64,000 nt of DNA from Aurantiacibacter suaedae (GCF_005434915.1 NZ_SKCG01000002.1:310948-374947), one strand, 5' to 3'. Shown: positions 17,695-27,144, numbered from the stretch's first letter. The notes: a model not told the origin generated them from the sequence alone. Numbers and translations: made by a program.

Positions 17695-20313
17695 ATGTCT
17701 TCCGCCCCTACCCCGATGATGGCGCAATATCTCGCGCTCAAGAAAGAAGCGGGCGAATGCCTGCTGTTCTACCGCATGGGCGATTTCTTCGAACTGTTCT
17801 TCGAAGACGCGCGCAAGGCTTCCGCCGTACTCGATATCGCGCTGACCACACGCGGCGAGCATGGGGGCGAGCCGGTGCCGATGTGCGGGGTGCCGGTCCA
17901 TTCGGCGGAAGGCTATCTCGCGCGGCTGATCCGCGCCGGATGCCGGGTGGCGATTGCCGAACAGGTCGAGACGCCTGACGAAGCCAAGGCGCGTGCGAAA
18001 CGCGAGGGATCGCCGGTTTCCAAGGCGCTGGTGAAGCGCGACATCGTCCGCTTCGTCACCGCCGGGACACTGACCGAAGAGGCGCTGCTCGAACCGCGCC
18101 GGGCCAACATGCTGGCCGCCGTCTGCGAAGTGCGCGGGGTGTGCGGGATCGCCGCATGCGACATCTCGACCGGGCGCATGGAGCTGGAAGAATGCGAGGC
18201 GCTGGCGCTGGGCGCGGCGCTGGCACGGATCGGGGCGAGCGAGGTGGTCGCGCCAGAGGACTGGGACAGCGGCCCCTCAGAGGACGTAGCGCGACCCGCA
18301 AGCGACTTTGCCAGCGACAAGGGCGAGGCGCGGCTGAAGGCACTGCATCAGGTGGCGACGCTCGATGGCTTCGGCCAGTTCAGCCGCGCGATGCTGGCCG
18401 CTGCTGGCGGGCTGGTGGCCTACCTCGACCATGCCGGACGCGGGCAACTGCCGCTGCTGCTGCCGCCCGTCGCCCGCCCGCACGGCGGCTACATGGCGAT
18501 GGACGAGGCCACCCGCACCAGCCTCGAAATCCTCGCCAGCCAATCGGGCGGGCGCGAAGGCAGCCTGATCGCGGCGATAGACCGCTGCTCGACCGGCGCA
18601 GGCGCGCGGTTGCTCGCCGAGGACCTCGCCGCCCCGCTGGCCGAGGCGGCTGCGATCAACGCACGGCTGGCGCTGGTGGCCTGGCTTCACCGCGACCCGC
18701 TGCTGCGCGGCGACCTGCGTGAGGCCCTGCGCGCCCTGCCAGACATCGGCCGCGCCTTGGGCCGGGTGGTGGCAGGCCGAGGCTCGCCGCGCGACCTTGG
18801 CCAAATTCGCGACGGGCTCGACCGGGCACGTCAGATCGGCGAGCTGCTCGCCGAGGCGCCCGACAGCCCGCCGCTGCTCGCTCAGTTGCTGCCTGCGCTT
18901 GGCGGCCATGCCGAGCTTGTCGACCTGCTGGCGCGCGCGCTGATCGCATCACCGCCAACCGAGCGGCAGTCGGGCGGCTATATCGCATCGGGCTACGACA
19001 CCTCGCTTGACGAATTGCGCGACATCTCGGGCAATGCCCGCCGCGCCATTGCCGCGCTGGAAACGCGCTATCGCGAAGAGACAGGCATTTCGGCGCTCAA
19101 GATCAAGCACAACGGCGTGCTCGGCTACTTCATCGAAGTGCCCACGCGCCACGGCGATGCGCTGATGGCGCAGGGCAGCGGCTTCACCCACCGCCAGACC
19201 ATGGCCGGCGCGGTGCGGTTCAACTCGGTGAGCCTGCACGAGGAAGCCACCCGCATCGCCGAGGCTGGCGGACGCGCGCTCGCCGCCGAGGAAGCGCATT
19301 TCGAAGAACTGATCGCAGCGGTGGCAAACAGCGCCGAGCCGATCGCCGCCACCGCCGCCGCGCTGGCGCGGATCGATGTCGCCGCCAGCCACGCAACCCG
19401 CGCGGTGGAGGGCGAATGGTGCCTGCCGCAGATCACCGAGGGCACAGACCTCGCTATCGAAGCAGGGCGGCATCCGGTGGTGGAGCAGGCGCTTGAACGC
19501 GCTGGCGAGCGGTTCGTCGCCAACGACTGCACGCTCTCGGCGGCAGACCGGCTGTGGCTGGTCGGCGGGCCAAACATGGGCGGCAAGTCGACCTTCCTGC
19601 GGCAGAACGCGCTGATCGTGCTGCTGGCGCAGGCAGGCAGCTTCGTGCCCGCCAAGGCCGCGCGGATCGGGCTGGTCGATCGGCTGTTCAGCCGGGTGGG
19701 CGCTGCCGACAACCTTGCGCGTGGGCGCTCCACCTTCATGGTGGAGATGGTCGAAACCGCCGCGATTCTCAGCCAGGCTGGCGAAAAGAGCTTCGTCATT
19801 CTCGACGAGGTAGGGCGCGGCACCTCAACCTACGACGGACTGGCACTGGCCTGGGCCGTGGCCGAAGCGATCCACGAGACCAACCGCAGCCGCTGCCTGT
19901 TCGCCACGCACTATCACGAGATGGCACGGCTGGCCGAAAGCTGCCCGGCGCTCTCGCTGCACCATGTGCGGGCGCGCGAGTGGAAGGGCGATCTGGTGCT
20001 GCTGCACGAACTGTCCGAAGGTGCGGCGGATCGCTCTTATGGCCTTGCCGTGGCAAAGCTGGCAGGTGTCCCCGCGCCGGTGGTCAAGCGCGCGCGCGAC
20101 GTGCTGGCGCGGCTTGAAAAAGGCCGCGACGAGACGGGCGGCCTTGCCGCAGGGCTCGGCGAACTGCCGCTTTTTGCTGCCTCAATGGCTAAGGAAGAAC
20201 AAGCACCCGATCCCCTGCGTGCGCTGCTTGATGAGGTTGATGTCGACGCGCTCTCGCCGCGCGAGGCGCTCGATCTGATCTATCGGCTGAAACAGGAGTC
20301 TGGAACGAGCTAA
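17695..20313 (+). CDS. mutS: DNA mismatch repair protein MutS
   Basis: Recognises base mismatches and small loops and starts methyl-independent or methyl-directed repair. The 872 residues are full length. The mismatch wedge Phe-x-Glu sits in FYRMGDFFELF near residue 35. The ATPase has Walker A GGPNMGGKSTFLRQ, Walker B VILDEVGRGTSTYDG and FATHYHE. A C-terminal helical tail follows. The start at 17695 places PMMAQYLALK at the normal distance. It is separated from a DUF202 gene by only 23 bp. Confidence 0.96.
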   Translation: MSSAPTPMMAQYLALKKEAGECLLFYRMGDFFELFFEDARKASAVLDIALTTRGEHGGEPVPMCGVPVHSAEGYLARLIRAGCRVAIAEQVETPDEAKARAKREGSPVSKALVKRDIVRFVTAGTLTEEALLEPRRANMLAAVCEVRGVCGIAACDISTGRMELEECEALALGAALARIGASEVVAPEDWDSGPSEDVARPASDFASDKGEARLKALHQVATLDGFGQFSRAMLAAAGGLVAYLDHAGRGQLPLLLPPVARPHGGYMAMDEATRTSLEILASQSGGREGSLIAAIDRCSTGAGARLLAEDLAAPLAEAAAINARLALVAWLHRDPLLRGDLREALRALPDIGRALGRVVAGRGSPRDLGQIRDGLDRARQIGELLAEAPDSPPLLAQLLPALGGHAELVDLLARALIASPPTERQSGGYIASGYDTSLDELRDISGNARRAIAALETRYREETGISALKIKHNGVLGYFIEVPTRHGDALMAQGSGFTHRQTMAGAVRFNSVSLHEEATRIAEAGGRALAAEEAHFEELIAAVANSAEPIAATAAALARIDVAASHATRAVEGEWCLPQITEGTDLAIEAGRHPVVEQALERAGERFVANDCTLSAADRLWLVGGPNMGGKSTFLRQNALIVLLAQAGSFVPAKAARIGLVDRLFSRVGAADNLARGRSTFMVEMVETAAILSQAGEKSFVILDEVGRGTSTYDGLALAWAVAEAIHETNRSRCLFATHYHEMARLAESCPALSLHHVRAREWKGDLVLLHELSEGAADRSYGLAVAKLAGVPAPVVKRARDVLARLEKGRDETGGLAAGLGELPLFAASMAKEEQAPDPLRALLDEVDVDALSPREALDLIYRLKQESGTS

Positions 20314-20336
20314 CCATTTGGCGCGTTGCAAAAACT

Positions 20337-20753
20337 ATGGCGGAAAGCGATTCAAGCGATCAATCGGACGGCAAGAACGAACTTGCCGAATTCCGCACCA
20401 ATCTTGCCGAAGATCGCAGTATCATGGCGATGGAGCGCACCTTTGCAGGTTGGATTCGCACCGCTTTTGCCGCAATCGGGATCGGCATAGCCTTTCGGGC
20501 GCTGTTCGGAGAGTTCGATCCGCCATGGCTGGCGCGCGCGATTGCGACGGCATTCATTCTCACCGGTGCATGGCTGGCGCTGATAGCGCAACACCGCGCC
20601 TGCAAAACTCTGGAACGGCTGGATCCGCATCAACTCGAGCACATCTCACCGCCCAACTTCCGCTGGCTTGCCTGGTGCGTGGCCGCGGGAGCGGGTCTGC
20701 TCGTCGCCGGGCTCTGGATCCTCAATGACGGATCGCTGGGGCCCGGCGATTAG
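20337..20753 (+). CDS. DUF202 (YidH-type) small membrane protein
   Basis: A 138-residue protein with an acidic hydrophilic N-terminus and the DUF202 pattern RTNLAEDRSIMAMERTFAGWIRTAFAAI. Three hydrophobic spans follow (about 48-70, 74-97 and 112-134). Function is unknown in the family. It begins 23 bp after mutS and may share its transcript. Confidence 0.85.
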   Translation: MAESDSSDQSDGKNELAEFRTNLAEDRSIMAMERTFAGWIRTAFAAIGIGIAFRALFGEFDPPWLARAIATAFILTGAWLALIAQHRACKTLERLDPHQLEHISPPNFRWLAWCVAAGAGLLVAGLWILNDGSLGPGD

Positions 20754-20759
20754 AGCGGT

Positions 20760-21065
20760 TTAGCTGTCGTCTTCAGGGCGGCGGGAGGGCTTGTAAAGGC
20801 TCTCGTCATCGTCATGTGCGGGCTCGCCGCGAAACGCGTTCATGTCGATTCTGCCCGAGCTTTCCATGTCGCGCATGTGATCGACGAGATCCTGCTTGGA
20901 ACCGCCCAACACGTTGGTTTCGTTCGGGCCCTTGGTGCTTTCGGTAGGGCTGCGCATCTGCTGACGGATTTCGCCCGCACGATCAGCCACGCTTTGCGCC
21001 TGTGTCGGAGCATCGTCCTGCTCGGAATTGTGCACTTCGGGTGCGAGTTCGTTCTTGTCGGTCAT
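20760..21065 (-). CDS. Small hydrophilic acidic protein
   Basis: A 101-residue protein without hydrophobic segments, probably disordered, that I do not recognise. It contains QQMRSPTEST and LGGSKQDLVDHMRDMESSGRIDMNAFRGE; the latter looks like a short conserved module. The start at 21065 is chosen because AAAGGAG precedes it at normal spacing. It converges on the DUF202 gene, 6 bp apart. Confidence 0.75.
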   Translation of the reverse strand: MTDKNELAPEVHNSEQDDAPTQAQSVADRAGEIRQQMRSPTESTKGPNETNVLGGSKQDLVDHMRDMESSGRIDMNAFRGEPAHDDDESLYKPSRRPEDDS

Positions 21066-21170
21066 AGAATTGCTCCTTTGCCGACAAAACGGACGAACGG
21101 CGCGCACCGTTCCCGAAAAGGCTTGCGCGAAAACCACAGGTTAACCCGCTGCTGCTAAGCCATCCCAGCT

Positions 21171-21584
21171 ATGCAAGGCGGGTTTCTCAAGCTTGTAGCC
21201 GGGGCGCTGGTAATCGGCGCGCTGATGATGTTCGCGGTGCTGCAACTGATCGGCACCGAAGCGAACAAGGGCCGCCTCGCGCAAATGGCCGATCAGCCTG
21301 CTGCGCCCGAACCCGTGATCGCACCCACTTCCGCCCCCAATCCGCCGCCGACACCCCAAGCCGCCCCGCAAGCCATGCCGGAGACGGTTTACGAAGACGA
21401 TGAATGGTATGGCGAAGACAGCGTGGGCCAGGGCTTCACGCCCGAACCGTTCGACCCGAGCCCCAAGCTTGACGACCTTCCCCCGGAAGACCTGCGGTTC
21501 GATCCACAACCCGAGCCGGGCGTCGGCCAGCCGCAGATAGTGGTGCCCGACGGCGCCGTGGCTGTGCAGGCACCGGAGCAATAA
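21171..21584 (+). CDS. Membrane-anchored proline-rich protein
   Basis: A 137-residue protein with one N-terminal membrane span (LVAGALVIGALMMFAVLQLI, a signal anchor). A long Pro/Ala/Glu-rich and acidic outer part follows, with no domain I recognise. Topology suggests a periplasmic, extended tail. It converges with the adenosyltransferase gene, 1 bp between stops. Confidence 0.75.
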   Translation: MQGGFLKLVAGALVIGALMMFAVLQLIGTEANKGRLAQMADQPAAPEPVIAPTSAPNPPPTPQAAPQAMPETVYEDDEWYGEDSVGQGFTPEPFDPSPKLDDLPPEDLRFDPQPEPGVGQPQIVVPDGAVAVQAPEQ

Positions 21585-21585
21585 C

Positions 21586-22152
21586 TCAGCGGCTCGCGCC
21601 CGGCACCCACAAGACATCGCCAGCACCGCCCTGATTGGCGAGGCGTGCCATCACGAACAGATAGTCCGACAAGCGGTTGATATAGGCCAGCGCCTGCGGG
21701 TTGACGGGCGCCTCCGCCGCCAGCGCCGCCACTGCACGCTCCGCCCGGCGCGCCGCCGTGCGGGCGAGGTGAAGCCGCGCCGCAGCCTCGCTGCCGCCGG
21801 GCAGGACGAAGCTGGTGAGCGGCGCAAGCTCGGCATTTTCGGCGTCGATGCGCTGCTCCAGCCACTCGGTCTGGGCGGCGACTATGCGCAAGGTCATTTC
21901 AGAGGGCGCAAAGTCTTCGCCCGGCGTAGCGAGGTCCGCGCCGAGATCGAACAGATCGTTCTGAATGTGCCGCAAGTGCTCGGCCAGGCTGCCATCGAGC
22001 GCGCAGATCGCAAGGCCGATGGCGCAATTGGCCTCGTCCACCGCGCCCACGGCTTCCAGCCGCGCGTGATGCTTGGCCAGGCGCGAGCCATCGACCAGCC
22101 CGGTCGTGCCATTATCGCCGGTGCGGGTGTAAATACGGTTCAGGCGGACCAT
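21586..22152 (-). CDS. Cob(I)alamin adenosyltransferase, PduO type
   Basis: Transfers the adenosyl group of ATP to cob(I)alamin, giving coenzyme B12. The 188 residues start with the ATP-binding N-terminal signature (RIYTRTGDNGTTGLVDGSR) and contain the central GAVDEANCAIG and the C-terminal PGGSEAAARLHLARTAARRAERA blocks of the PduO/MMAB family. The next gene, a HIG1 protein, lies 19 bp upstream in the same direction. Confidence 0.93.
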   Translation of the reverse strand: MVRLNRIYTRTGDNGTTGLVDGSRLAKHHARLEAVGAVDEANCAIGLAICALDGSLAEHLRHIQNDLFDLGADLATPGEDFAPSEMTLRIVAAQTEWLEQRIDAENAELAPLTSFVLPGGSEAAARLHLARTAARRAERAVAALAAEAPVNPQALAYINRLSDYLFVMARLANQGGAGDVLWVPGASR

Positions 22153-22171
22153 GCGCCGCTGTGCAACCGGA

Positions 22172-22399
22172 TCAGCCGTTGATCGCGAGCAGGATCAGAA
22201 CCGCCACGATGGCGAGCGCCTGATACTTGATGCGCGACATCATGGCCTTGTTCTGCCGCATCTGCAGCTCGGCCGAATTGGTGCCGCCGTTTTCCAGGTC
22301 CACTTTGGTCGTCTGCAGGAACGCGACAACGCCGCGCACCAGACTGACCACAACCATGAGCGACAGCCCGACGATCAGGATAACGAGAAGGACATTCAT
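22172..22399 (-). CDS. HIG1-domain twin-transmembrane protein
   Basis: A 75-residue protein with two membrane spans (about 3-28 and 55-73) joined by a polar loop. The segment LQMRQNKAMMSRIKYQALAI fits the HIG1 (hypoxia-induced) pattern. In other bacteria and mitochondria such proteins associate with respiratory complexes; a role here is inference. The first codons overlap the stop of gluQ by 4 bp. Confidence 0.82.
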   Translation of the reverse strand: MNVLLVILIVGLSLMVVVSLVRGVVAFLQTTKVDLENGGTNSAELQMRQNKAMMSRIKYQALAIVAVLILLAING

Positions 22400-23253
22400 G
22401 ACTCGCTATGTAGGCTCTCTGACAGCGAAATGCCAGCGGGCAGCTTTCCGGCGCGCAGATGCTCGGCCAGAGCGCGCCCGTCTTCACCCGCTTGCCTGAG
22501 GTCAGCCAAGGCAGGCGAACCGCGGCGCTTGGCCAGCTTGCGCCCGTCTGCATCGAGCAACAGCGGATGGTGGTGCCAGGTCGGCACCGGCAGGCCGAGC
22601 AGAGCCTGCAACAACCGATGCACGTGAGTCGAGGCGAACAGGTCCATCCCGCGCGTCACCAGCGTCACCCCGTCGGCGTGGTCGTCCATCGTGGCAGCGA
22701 GGTGATAGCTGGCGGGCGCATCCTTGCGCAGGATAACCACGTCGCCGAACAGTTCGGGCCGCGCCTGCTGTTTGCCCGCCAGATCGTCGGTCCAGACCAG
22801 CGGCCCGGCGATTTCGCAGGCCTTCGCCATGTCGAGCCGCCAGGCACAATGGCTGGTGTCGCCGGTGACGGGCTGCTCGCGGCAGGTGCCGGGATAGACC
22901 GGCGAGCCATCGGGCGCCGTTTCGCGCGATGCCGCAGCGATCTGCGCCCGTGTGCAGCGGCACGGATAAAGCACACCCAGCGCGCGGCAGAGCAGCATGT
23001 GCGCCGCCGCGTCGTAGCTTGCCACACGGGTCGACTGCGCAGGCACCTCATCCCACTCGAGGCCGAGCCATGCCAGATCGCGGCGAAATTCGTCGGCCAG
23101 TTCCGGCCGTGAACGCGCGCCGTCGATGTCCTCGATCCTGAGCAGGAACCGGCCGCCGCTCCGCATCGCCAGATCATGCGCGGTCAGCGCGGAAAAGGCG
23201 TGACCAAGGTGCAAGGGGCCGTTCGGGCTGGGGGCGAAACGCGTCACGATCAT
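22396..23253 (-). CDS. gluQ: Glutamyl-Q tRNA(Asp) synthetase
   Basis: A catalytic-core paralogue of glutamyl-tRNA synthetase that attaches glutamate to queuosine 34 of tRNA-Asp. The 285 residues lack an anticodon-binding domain. They show FAPSPNGPLHLGHAFSA with the HIGH-type motif, a cysteine pair CRC plus Tyr/Cys for zinc, and KLAKR in place of KMSKS. I start at 23253 because MIVTRFAPSP is the family N-terminus. queC for queuosine synthesis lies elsewhere in this window. Confidence 0.93.
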   Translation of the reverse strand: MIVTRFAPSPNGPLHLGHAFSALTAHDLAMRSGGRFLLRIEDIDGARSRPELADEFRRDLAWLGLEWDEVPAQSTRVASYDAAAHMLLCRALGVLYPCRCTRAQIAAASRETAPDGSPVYPGTCREQPVTGDTSHCAWRLDMAKACEIAGPLVWTDDLAGKQQARPELFGDVVILRKDAPASYHLAATMDDHADGVTLVTRGMDLFASTHVHRLLQALLGLPVPTWHHHPLLLDADGRKLAKRRGSPALADLRQAGEDGRALAEHLRAGKLPAGISLSESLHSES

Positions 23254-23398
23254 GGCATCATTCAGCCCCTGTCTGGACACGCTTGTCGCCTCCTTACCAC
23301 GCGACTCGCGAAAATTCCTGTGGATTCGGTTTTTGTAACAGGCTTGACGCTTTCCTGCGCAAATGCTCCTCTCGACCGCATCAGGGAGGACACAAGCC

Positions 23399-24007
23399 GT
23401 GTTCAATGCCGAACTGATCGAACGGGCCGCGCGCTTTCGCAGCGCCGATGAAGACCCTACGCGCAGGTTAGAATCCTGCCCCGCCCTCGTGCTCAACGCG
23501 GACTACACCCCGCTGTCCTATTATCCGCTCAGCCTGTGGCCGTGGCAGACCGCTATCAAGGCGGTGTTCCTCGAACGGGTGGACATCGTCGCGAGCTACG
23601 AGCGCGCCGTGCATTCGCCCTCGCTCGACATGAAGATTCCCTCGGTGATCGCGCTAAGGCAGTTTGTGAAGCCCAGCGAATTCCCCGCCTTCACGCGCTT
23701 CAACCTGTTCCTGCGCGATCGTTTCGCCTGCCAGTATTGCGGCAGCGAAAAGCATCTGACCTTCGATCATGTCGTGCCGCGCCGCCTCGGCGGGAAGACG
23801 ACTTGGGAAAACATCACCACCGCCTGTGCGCCGTGCAACATGAAGAAGGGCGGGCGCACACCCCGGCAAGCCGGGATGCGGCTGCAATATGAACCGATCC
23901 GGCCCACCAGCTGGCAGCTGCAACAGCACGGCAAAGCCTTTCCGCCTAACTACCTGCACGAAACCTGGCGCGACTGGCTTTATTGGGACATCGAGCTGGA
24001 GGCCTGA
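23399..24007 (+). CDS. HNH endonuclease family protein
   Basis: A 202-residue protein with an N-terminal conserved block (ALVLNADYTPLSYYPLSLWPW) and an HNH domain at about 110-165. Zinc ligands are CQYC and CAPC, and the metal/catalytic core is TFDHVVPRRLGG with ENITTACAPCN. This is a widespread housekeeping-type HNH protein whose substrate is unknown. GTG at 23399 is chosen because GGGAGG lies 8 bp upstream; an ATG at 23363 is an alternative. Confidence 0.9.
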   Translation: MFNAELIERAARFRSADEDPTRRLESCPALVLNADYTPLSYYPLSLWPWQTAIKAVFLERVDIVASYERAVHSPSLDMKIPSVIALRQFVKPSEFPAFTRFNLFLRDRFACQYCGSEKHLTFDHVVPRRLGGKTTWENITTACAPCNMKKGGRTPRQAGMRLQYEPIRPTSWQLQQHGKAFPPNYLHETWRDWLYWDIELEA

Positions 24008-24020
24008 GCCTCGCGGCGCC

Positions 24021-24443
24021 CTACTGCTCGATCACCTGCGTCTGCGGATGGTGCTTGTCGAGGTGCTTCTTCACGATTCTGAGATTGCGCGTGTTCGAGC
24101 GGAACATGAAATCGAACAGGTCGCCCGCCACCGGCACTGCGCCCACCACGCTATCGAAGGCGACATTGCCCGCCATGCGCGCAAGCTTCCATTTCGGCAT
24201 CCCCAGATTGCGCGCCTCCCACACGATATAGGCGCCCATCGCCATGCCGATAATATCGCCCGCGACGGGAATGAGCCCGACCACGGCGTCGAGCCCGACC
24301 GGGCGATTGATGCCCGGGATAGTGAAGCTGCGTTCGAGCAGAATCTCCATCGCTTCGATCCGCCGGCGCACCGAATGCGGATCGTTGCCGAGCGGCAGGT
24401 CGGCGGTCAGGCGGCGGGGTTTGGTCTGCATCGGCGTTGGCAT
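24021..24443 (-). CDS. DUF4112 domain membrane protein
   Basis: A 140-residue protein matching the DUF4112 pattern. A charged start is followed by two Gly-rich hydrophobic hairpins, VGLDAVVGLIPVAGDIIGM and VVGAVPVAGDLFDF. A basic tail ends the protein. Function unknown. It begins 19 bp downstream of the solute-binding lipoprotein gene and is probably co-transcribed with it. Confidence 0.85.
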   Translation of the reverse strand: MPTPMQTKPRRLTADLPLGNDPHSVRRRIEAMEILLERSFTIPGINRPVGLDAVVGLIPVAGDIIGMAMGAYIVWEARNLGMPKWKLARMAGNVAFDSVVGAVPVAGDLFDFMFRSNTRNLRIVKKHLDKHHPQTQVIEQ

Positions 24444-24462
24444 GGATATGCTCCTCGCCCTG

Positions 24463-25959
24463 TTATCTGGGGACCTCGGCCATCGGCGGCAAGGGATGGA
24501 AGGCATAGCGGTTGGGCGAGAACCCCTGCATGCCGCTGCGCACCAGCGACCAGCGGATCGGCGCACCGATGGGGATATAGACGTTGTCGCGCGCGAACTG
24601 CAGTTCCGCTTGCGCGATCAGGCTGGCGCGCACGATCGGATCGAGCGCGTTCATCGATTGGGAAACGAAGCTGTCGGCCTGCTCGCTGCACAGGCCCTGC
24701 CCCAGCGAACAGGCGAACTGGTTGAGGAACCAGCGTGGATCGGAAAAGCGGGCTACCCGGTCCATCAGCACCAGATCGGCCTTGTCAGGATCTTCCGCCC
24801 GTTCGAGCCGGATGTTGATCGTGGCGAGCTGCTCGGCGAGGCCTTGCAGCAGCAGATCGAGTCCCGGGCCTTCGTCTATCGCCAAGGTCAGGCGTGCAGC
24901 TGCGGGCGTTTCGCTGGCCTGCCGGGCAAGGTACTGTTGCACGCGGGCGCGCGCTGTTTCGCGGCGCTGTTCGAGCGACTGATCGGCCCAGCGCTCGCCC
25001 ACCAGCCCCGAATCGCCGGGCAAGCCGGGCGCGACCAGTCGCGTGCTCGCCGCCCAGCCGCCAACGCTGAAGGGCGCCATCACCGCAGGCCGGTCGATCG
25101 CCATGGCGACGGCCTCACGCAGCACCGGTTCCTCAAGCAGCCCGTTGGCCTCTCGCACGCGCAGGCCGAACAGCCCGATTGCCGGATCGATCTGCAAGGT
25201 CCCGCGCGAGAGCGGGCCGATGTCGACCAGCGGCAGATTATCGATCCGCCCGCCCAGCACGATGCTGGCATCGCCGTCGTCGAACATCGTCAGCGCGCGC
25301 GAGGCGGACGCGGGAACGACCAGCAGATCGCGCACATCCTTCTGCCACTCGGGCATATCGGGCAGGCCGCGCTCGGCCGGTGGCTTGAACCGGAACAGCA
25401 TTTCGGCGACCGGCGTTTCGTCGCCCTCGCCGGGCCGTGTCTCTGCCCGCTCCATCGTCATCGGCCCCGCGCCCTCTTCGCGCAGCGCGAGTTCGGGTTG
25501 CGCGAGCAGCGTGAGCAGCTCAGGCACCGGCGTGGTCAGGCGGATTTCGACCACCCGCCCGGTCATCGCGCGAATCTCGTCGATAGGCGAGAGGTCGAGC
25601 CCCAGCGAGGTGCCTCTCAGCGCCCTGAGATTGCGCCGCAGCGCGTCGCGCACCGATTCCGCGCTCATCTCGCTGCCGTCGGCCCATTCGTCCTCGCGCA
25701 GGCGGAAAATGAAGCTGAGGCCATCATCGGTGACGATCCAGCGTTCGGCCAGCGCCGGGACGACTTCGCCGCGCGCATCGAGCGTGACAAGGCCCGATTC
25801 GGTCGCCGCACGCACCAGCTGCGCGCCGCTCGAAAGGCGCAGCCCCTCGGCCAGCAGATCGTCATCGTCACCGATCCAGGCCACCGTGAACTCGCCATCG
25901 GAGCTCTGCCCGCAGCCAGCCAGCGACAAGGCGAGGGCGCAGGCCAATGAACGAACCAT
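24463..25959 (-). CDS. Family 5 (peptide-type) solute-binding lipoprotein
   Basis: A periplasmic solute-binding protein of the oligopeptide/nickel ABC-transporter class, 498 residues. The signal peptide carries a lipobox (LSLAGCGQSS), so the mature protein should be lipid-anchored. Family features include VPALAERWIVTDDGLSFIFRLRE-type sequence and ADGSEMSAESVRDAL. No permease or ATPase gene is adjacent, so partner and substrate are unknown. An ATG at 26004 would add 15 residues ahead of the signal peptide. Confidence 0.88.
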   Translation of the reverse strand: MVRSLACALALSLAGCGQSSDGEFTVAWIGDDDDLLAEGLRLSSGAQLVRAATESGLVTLDARGEVVPALAERWIVTDDGLSFIFRLREDEWADGSEMSAESVRDALRRNLRALRGTSLGLDLSPIDEIRAMTGRVVEIRLTTPVPELLTLLAQPELALREEGAGPMTMERAETRPGEGDETPVAEMLFRFKPPAERGLPDMPEWQKDVRDLLVVPASASRALTMFDDGDASIVLGGRIDNLPLVDIGPLSRGTLQIDPAIGLFGLRVREANGLLEEPVLREAVAMAIDRPAVMAPFSVGGWAASTRLVAPGLPGDSGLVGERWADQSLEQRRETARARVQQYLARQASETPAAARLTLAIDEGPGLDLLLQGLAEQLATINIRLERAEDPDKADLVLMDRVARFSDPRWFLNQFACSLGQGLCSEQADSFVSQSMNALDPIVRASLIAQAELQFARDNVYIPIGAPIRWSLVRSGMQGFSPNRYAFHPLPPMAEVPR

Positions 25960-26074
25960 CGGGCGGACGGCGCGATGATGAAACGGGGCGAGAGAGGCCA
26001 GCATGGCAGCTGGATTACGCAGCCTGCGCGAAGGCTTCAATGGTAAGGTGAAATGAAGCCGCTCGGTTAGCCGG

Positions 26075-26419
26075 TCAGATCTTGCGGAACTGTTGCCCGC
26101 GTGCGGCTCGCCCAGTTTCGGCCGGAGCAGTGCTGCCGAGCGGTTCGCGCACTTGCTTGGGGTCGATCTCGTCGACAAAAGCGATGCCGAAGCGATTGTC
26201 CTGGCGCCAGGCAACGGTGCCCTTTACCCAGCCGATATTGCGCAGATCGACCTCGATCAAAGCGCCGCGACCGACTTCGACCTCACCCTCGGCCATCATG
26301 CCACCTGTCGAAAGGTTGCGGACCTTGACCTTGTTGGGATGATCCGCGCCATTGACCCGCACCTGCGAAAGCAGGAACAGGCTGTCGCGATCGACCTGGC
26401 GGGTTTCGACGTTGCTCAT
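26075..26419 (-). CDS. PilZ domain protein (probable c-di-GMP binder)
   Basis: A 114-residue single-domain protein. The two PilZ ligand motifs can be seen: RxxxR as RQVDR (residues 7-11) and (D/N)xSxxG as NLSTGG. They are followed by a beta-barrel-like stretch ending near RFGIAFVDEIDP. c-di-GMP binding is likely from the intact motifs; the downstream target is unknown. It stands alone between the lipoprotein gene and dksA. Confidence 0.88.
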   Translation of the reverse strand: MSNVETRQVDRDSLFLLSQVRVNGADHPNKVKVRNLSTGGMMAEGEVEVGRGALIEVDLRNIGWVKGTVAWRQDNRFGIAFVDEIDPKQVREPLGSTAPAETGRAARGQQFRKI

Positions 26420-26568
26420 CGGGCGGATACGTCCCTGTTATTCTCTTGCCGCCGGGCGTGATTGCCGCTCGACGGAGCTCCTTGCTGCGAACGCCTGCGA
26501 GCTTGGATTGCCACCCCTAACAAGAGGTTAATCGCACCCCACGCGCTAAAAACCTGTGCCAAAACGGG

Positions 26569-27027
26569 TCAGTCGTCGCGGGAAATCTTTTCGCGCCGTT
26601 CGTGTGCTTCCTGCGCTTCCACCGTCATGGTGGCGATGGGCCGCGCGATCAGGCGATTGATCCCGATGGGGTCGCCCGTGACCTCGCAATAGCCGTATTC
26701 GCCCTCATCGATCCGGCGCAGGGCGGCATCGATCTTGGAGATGAGCTTGCGCTGCCGGTCGCGCGTGCGCAGTTCGATTCCCCAGTCGGTTTCGCTGGAA
26801 GCGCGATCGTTGAGATCGGGCTCGCGGATCGGGCCATCCTGCAGATTTTGCAAAGTGCCCACCGAAGCTTCGAGGATCGAACGCTTCCATTCGAGCAACA
26901 GTACCCGGAAATAATTCAGCTGCTTGTCCGACATGTATTCTTCGTTCTCGTCCGGCGAATAGTCGCGCGGCAAGGCCCGCTTGGCCTTGTTGAGAACATC
27001 GATGTCGTCGCCCGTGACAGACGCCAT
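26569..27027 (-). CDS. dksA: RNA polymerase-binding transcription factor DksA
   Basis: Binds the RNA polymerase secondary channel and works with ppGpp in the stringent response. The 152 residues contain the coiled coil (LLEWKRSILEASVGTLQNLQ) and the C-terminal block EYGYCEVTGDPIGINRLIARPIATM. Only one of the four zinc-finger cysteines remains, as in other alphaproteobacterial DksA proteins. The ATG at 27027 is preferred over a GTG 18 bp upstream. Confidence 0.94.
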   Translation of the reverse strand: MASVTGDDIDVLNKAKRALPRDYSPDENEEYMSDKQLNYFRVLLLEWKRSILEASVGTLQNLQDGPIREPDLNDRASSETDWGIELRTRDRQRKLISKIDAALRRIDEGEYGYCEVTGDPIGINRLIARPIATMTVEAQEAHERREKISRDD

Positions 27028-27144
27028 GATTACGTTGCTCCGCACCCAGTATTTAAGGACCGCCCATCCTGCGGATCAATCGGGCCGGACCTGCTCGTAC
27101 AGGTCTCTGTAACGCCAAACTCCTTGGGCTGTCGCTGGGGCGCG

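Noticed and set aside
23440-23500. tRNA-like T-arm (GCAGG-TTAGAAT-CCTGC)
   Set aside because: The loop lacks TTC, no D-arm, anticodon arm or acceptor partner is found upstream, and the segment encodes conserved residues of the HNH protein.
24244-25950. 568-codon plus-strand frame opposite the solute-binding protein gene
   Set aside because: No recognisable domain, composition typical of an antisense shadow, and the minus-strand gene has a clear signal peptide and family motifs.
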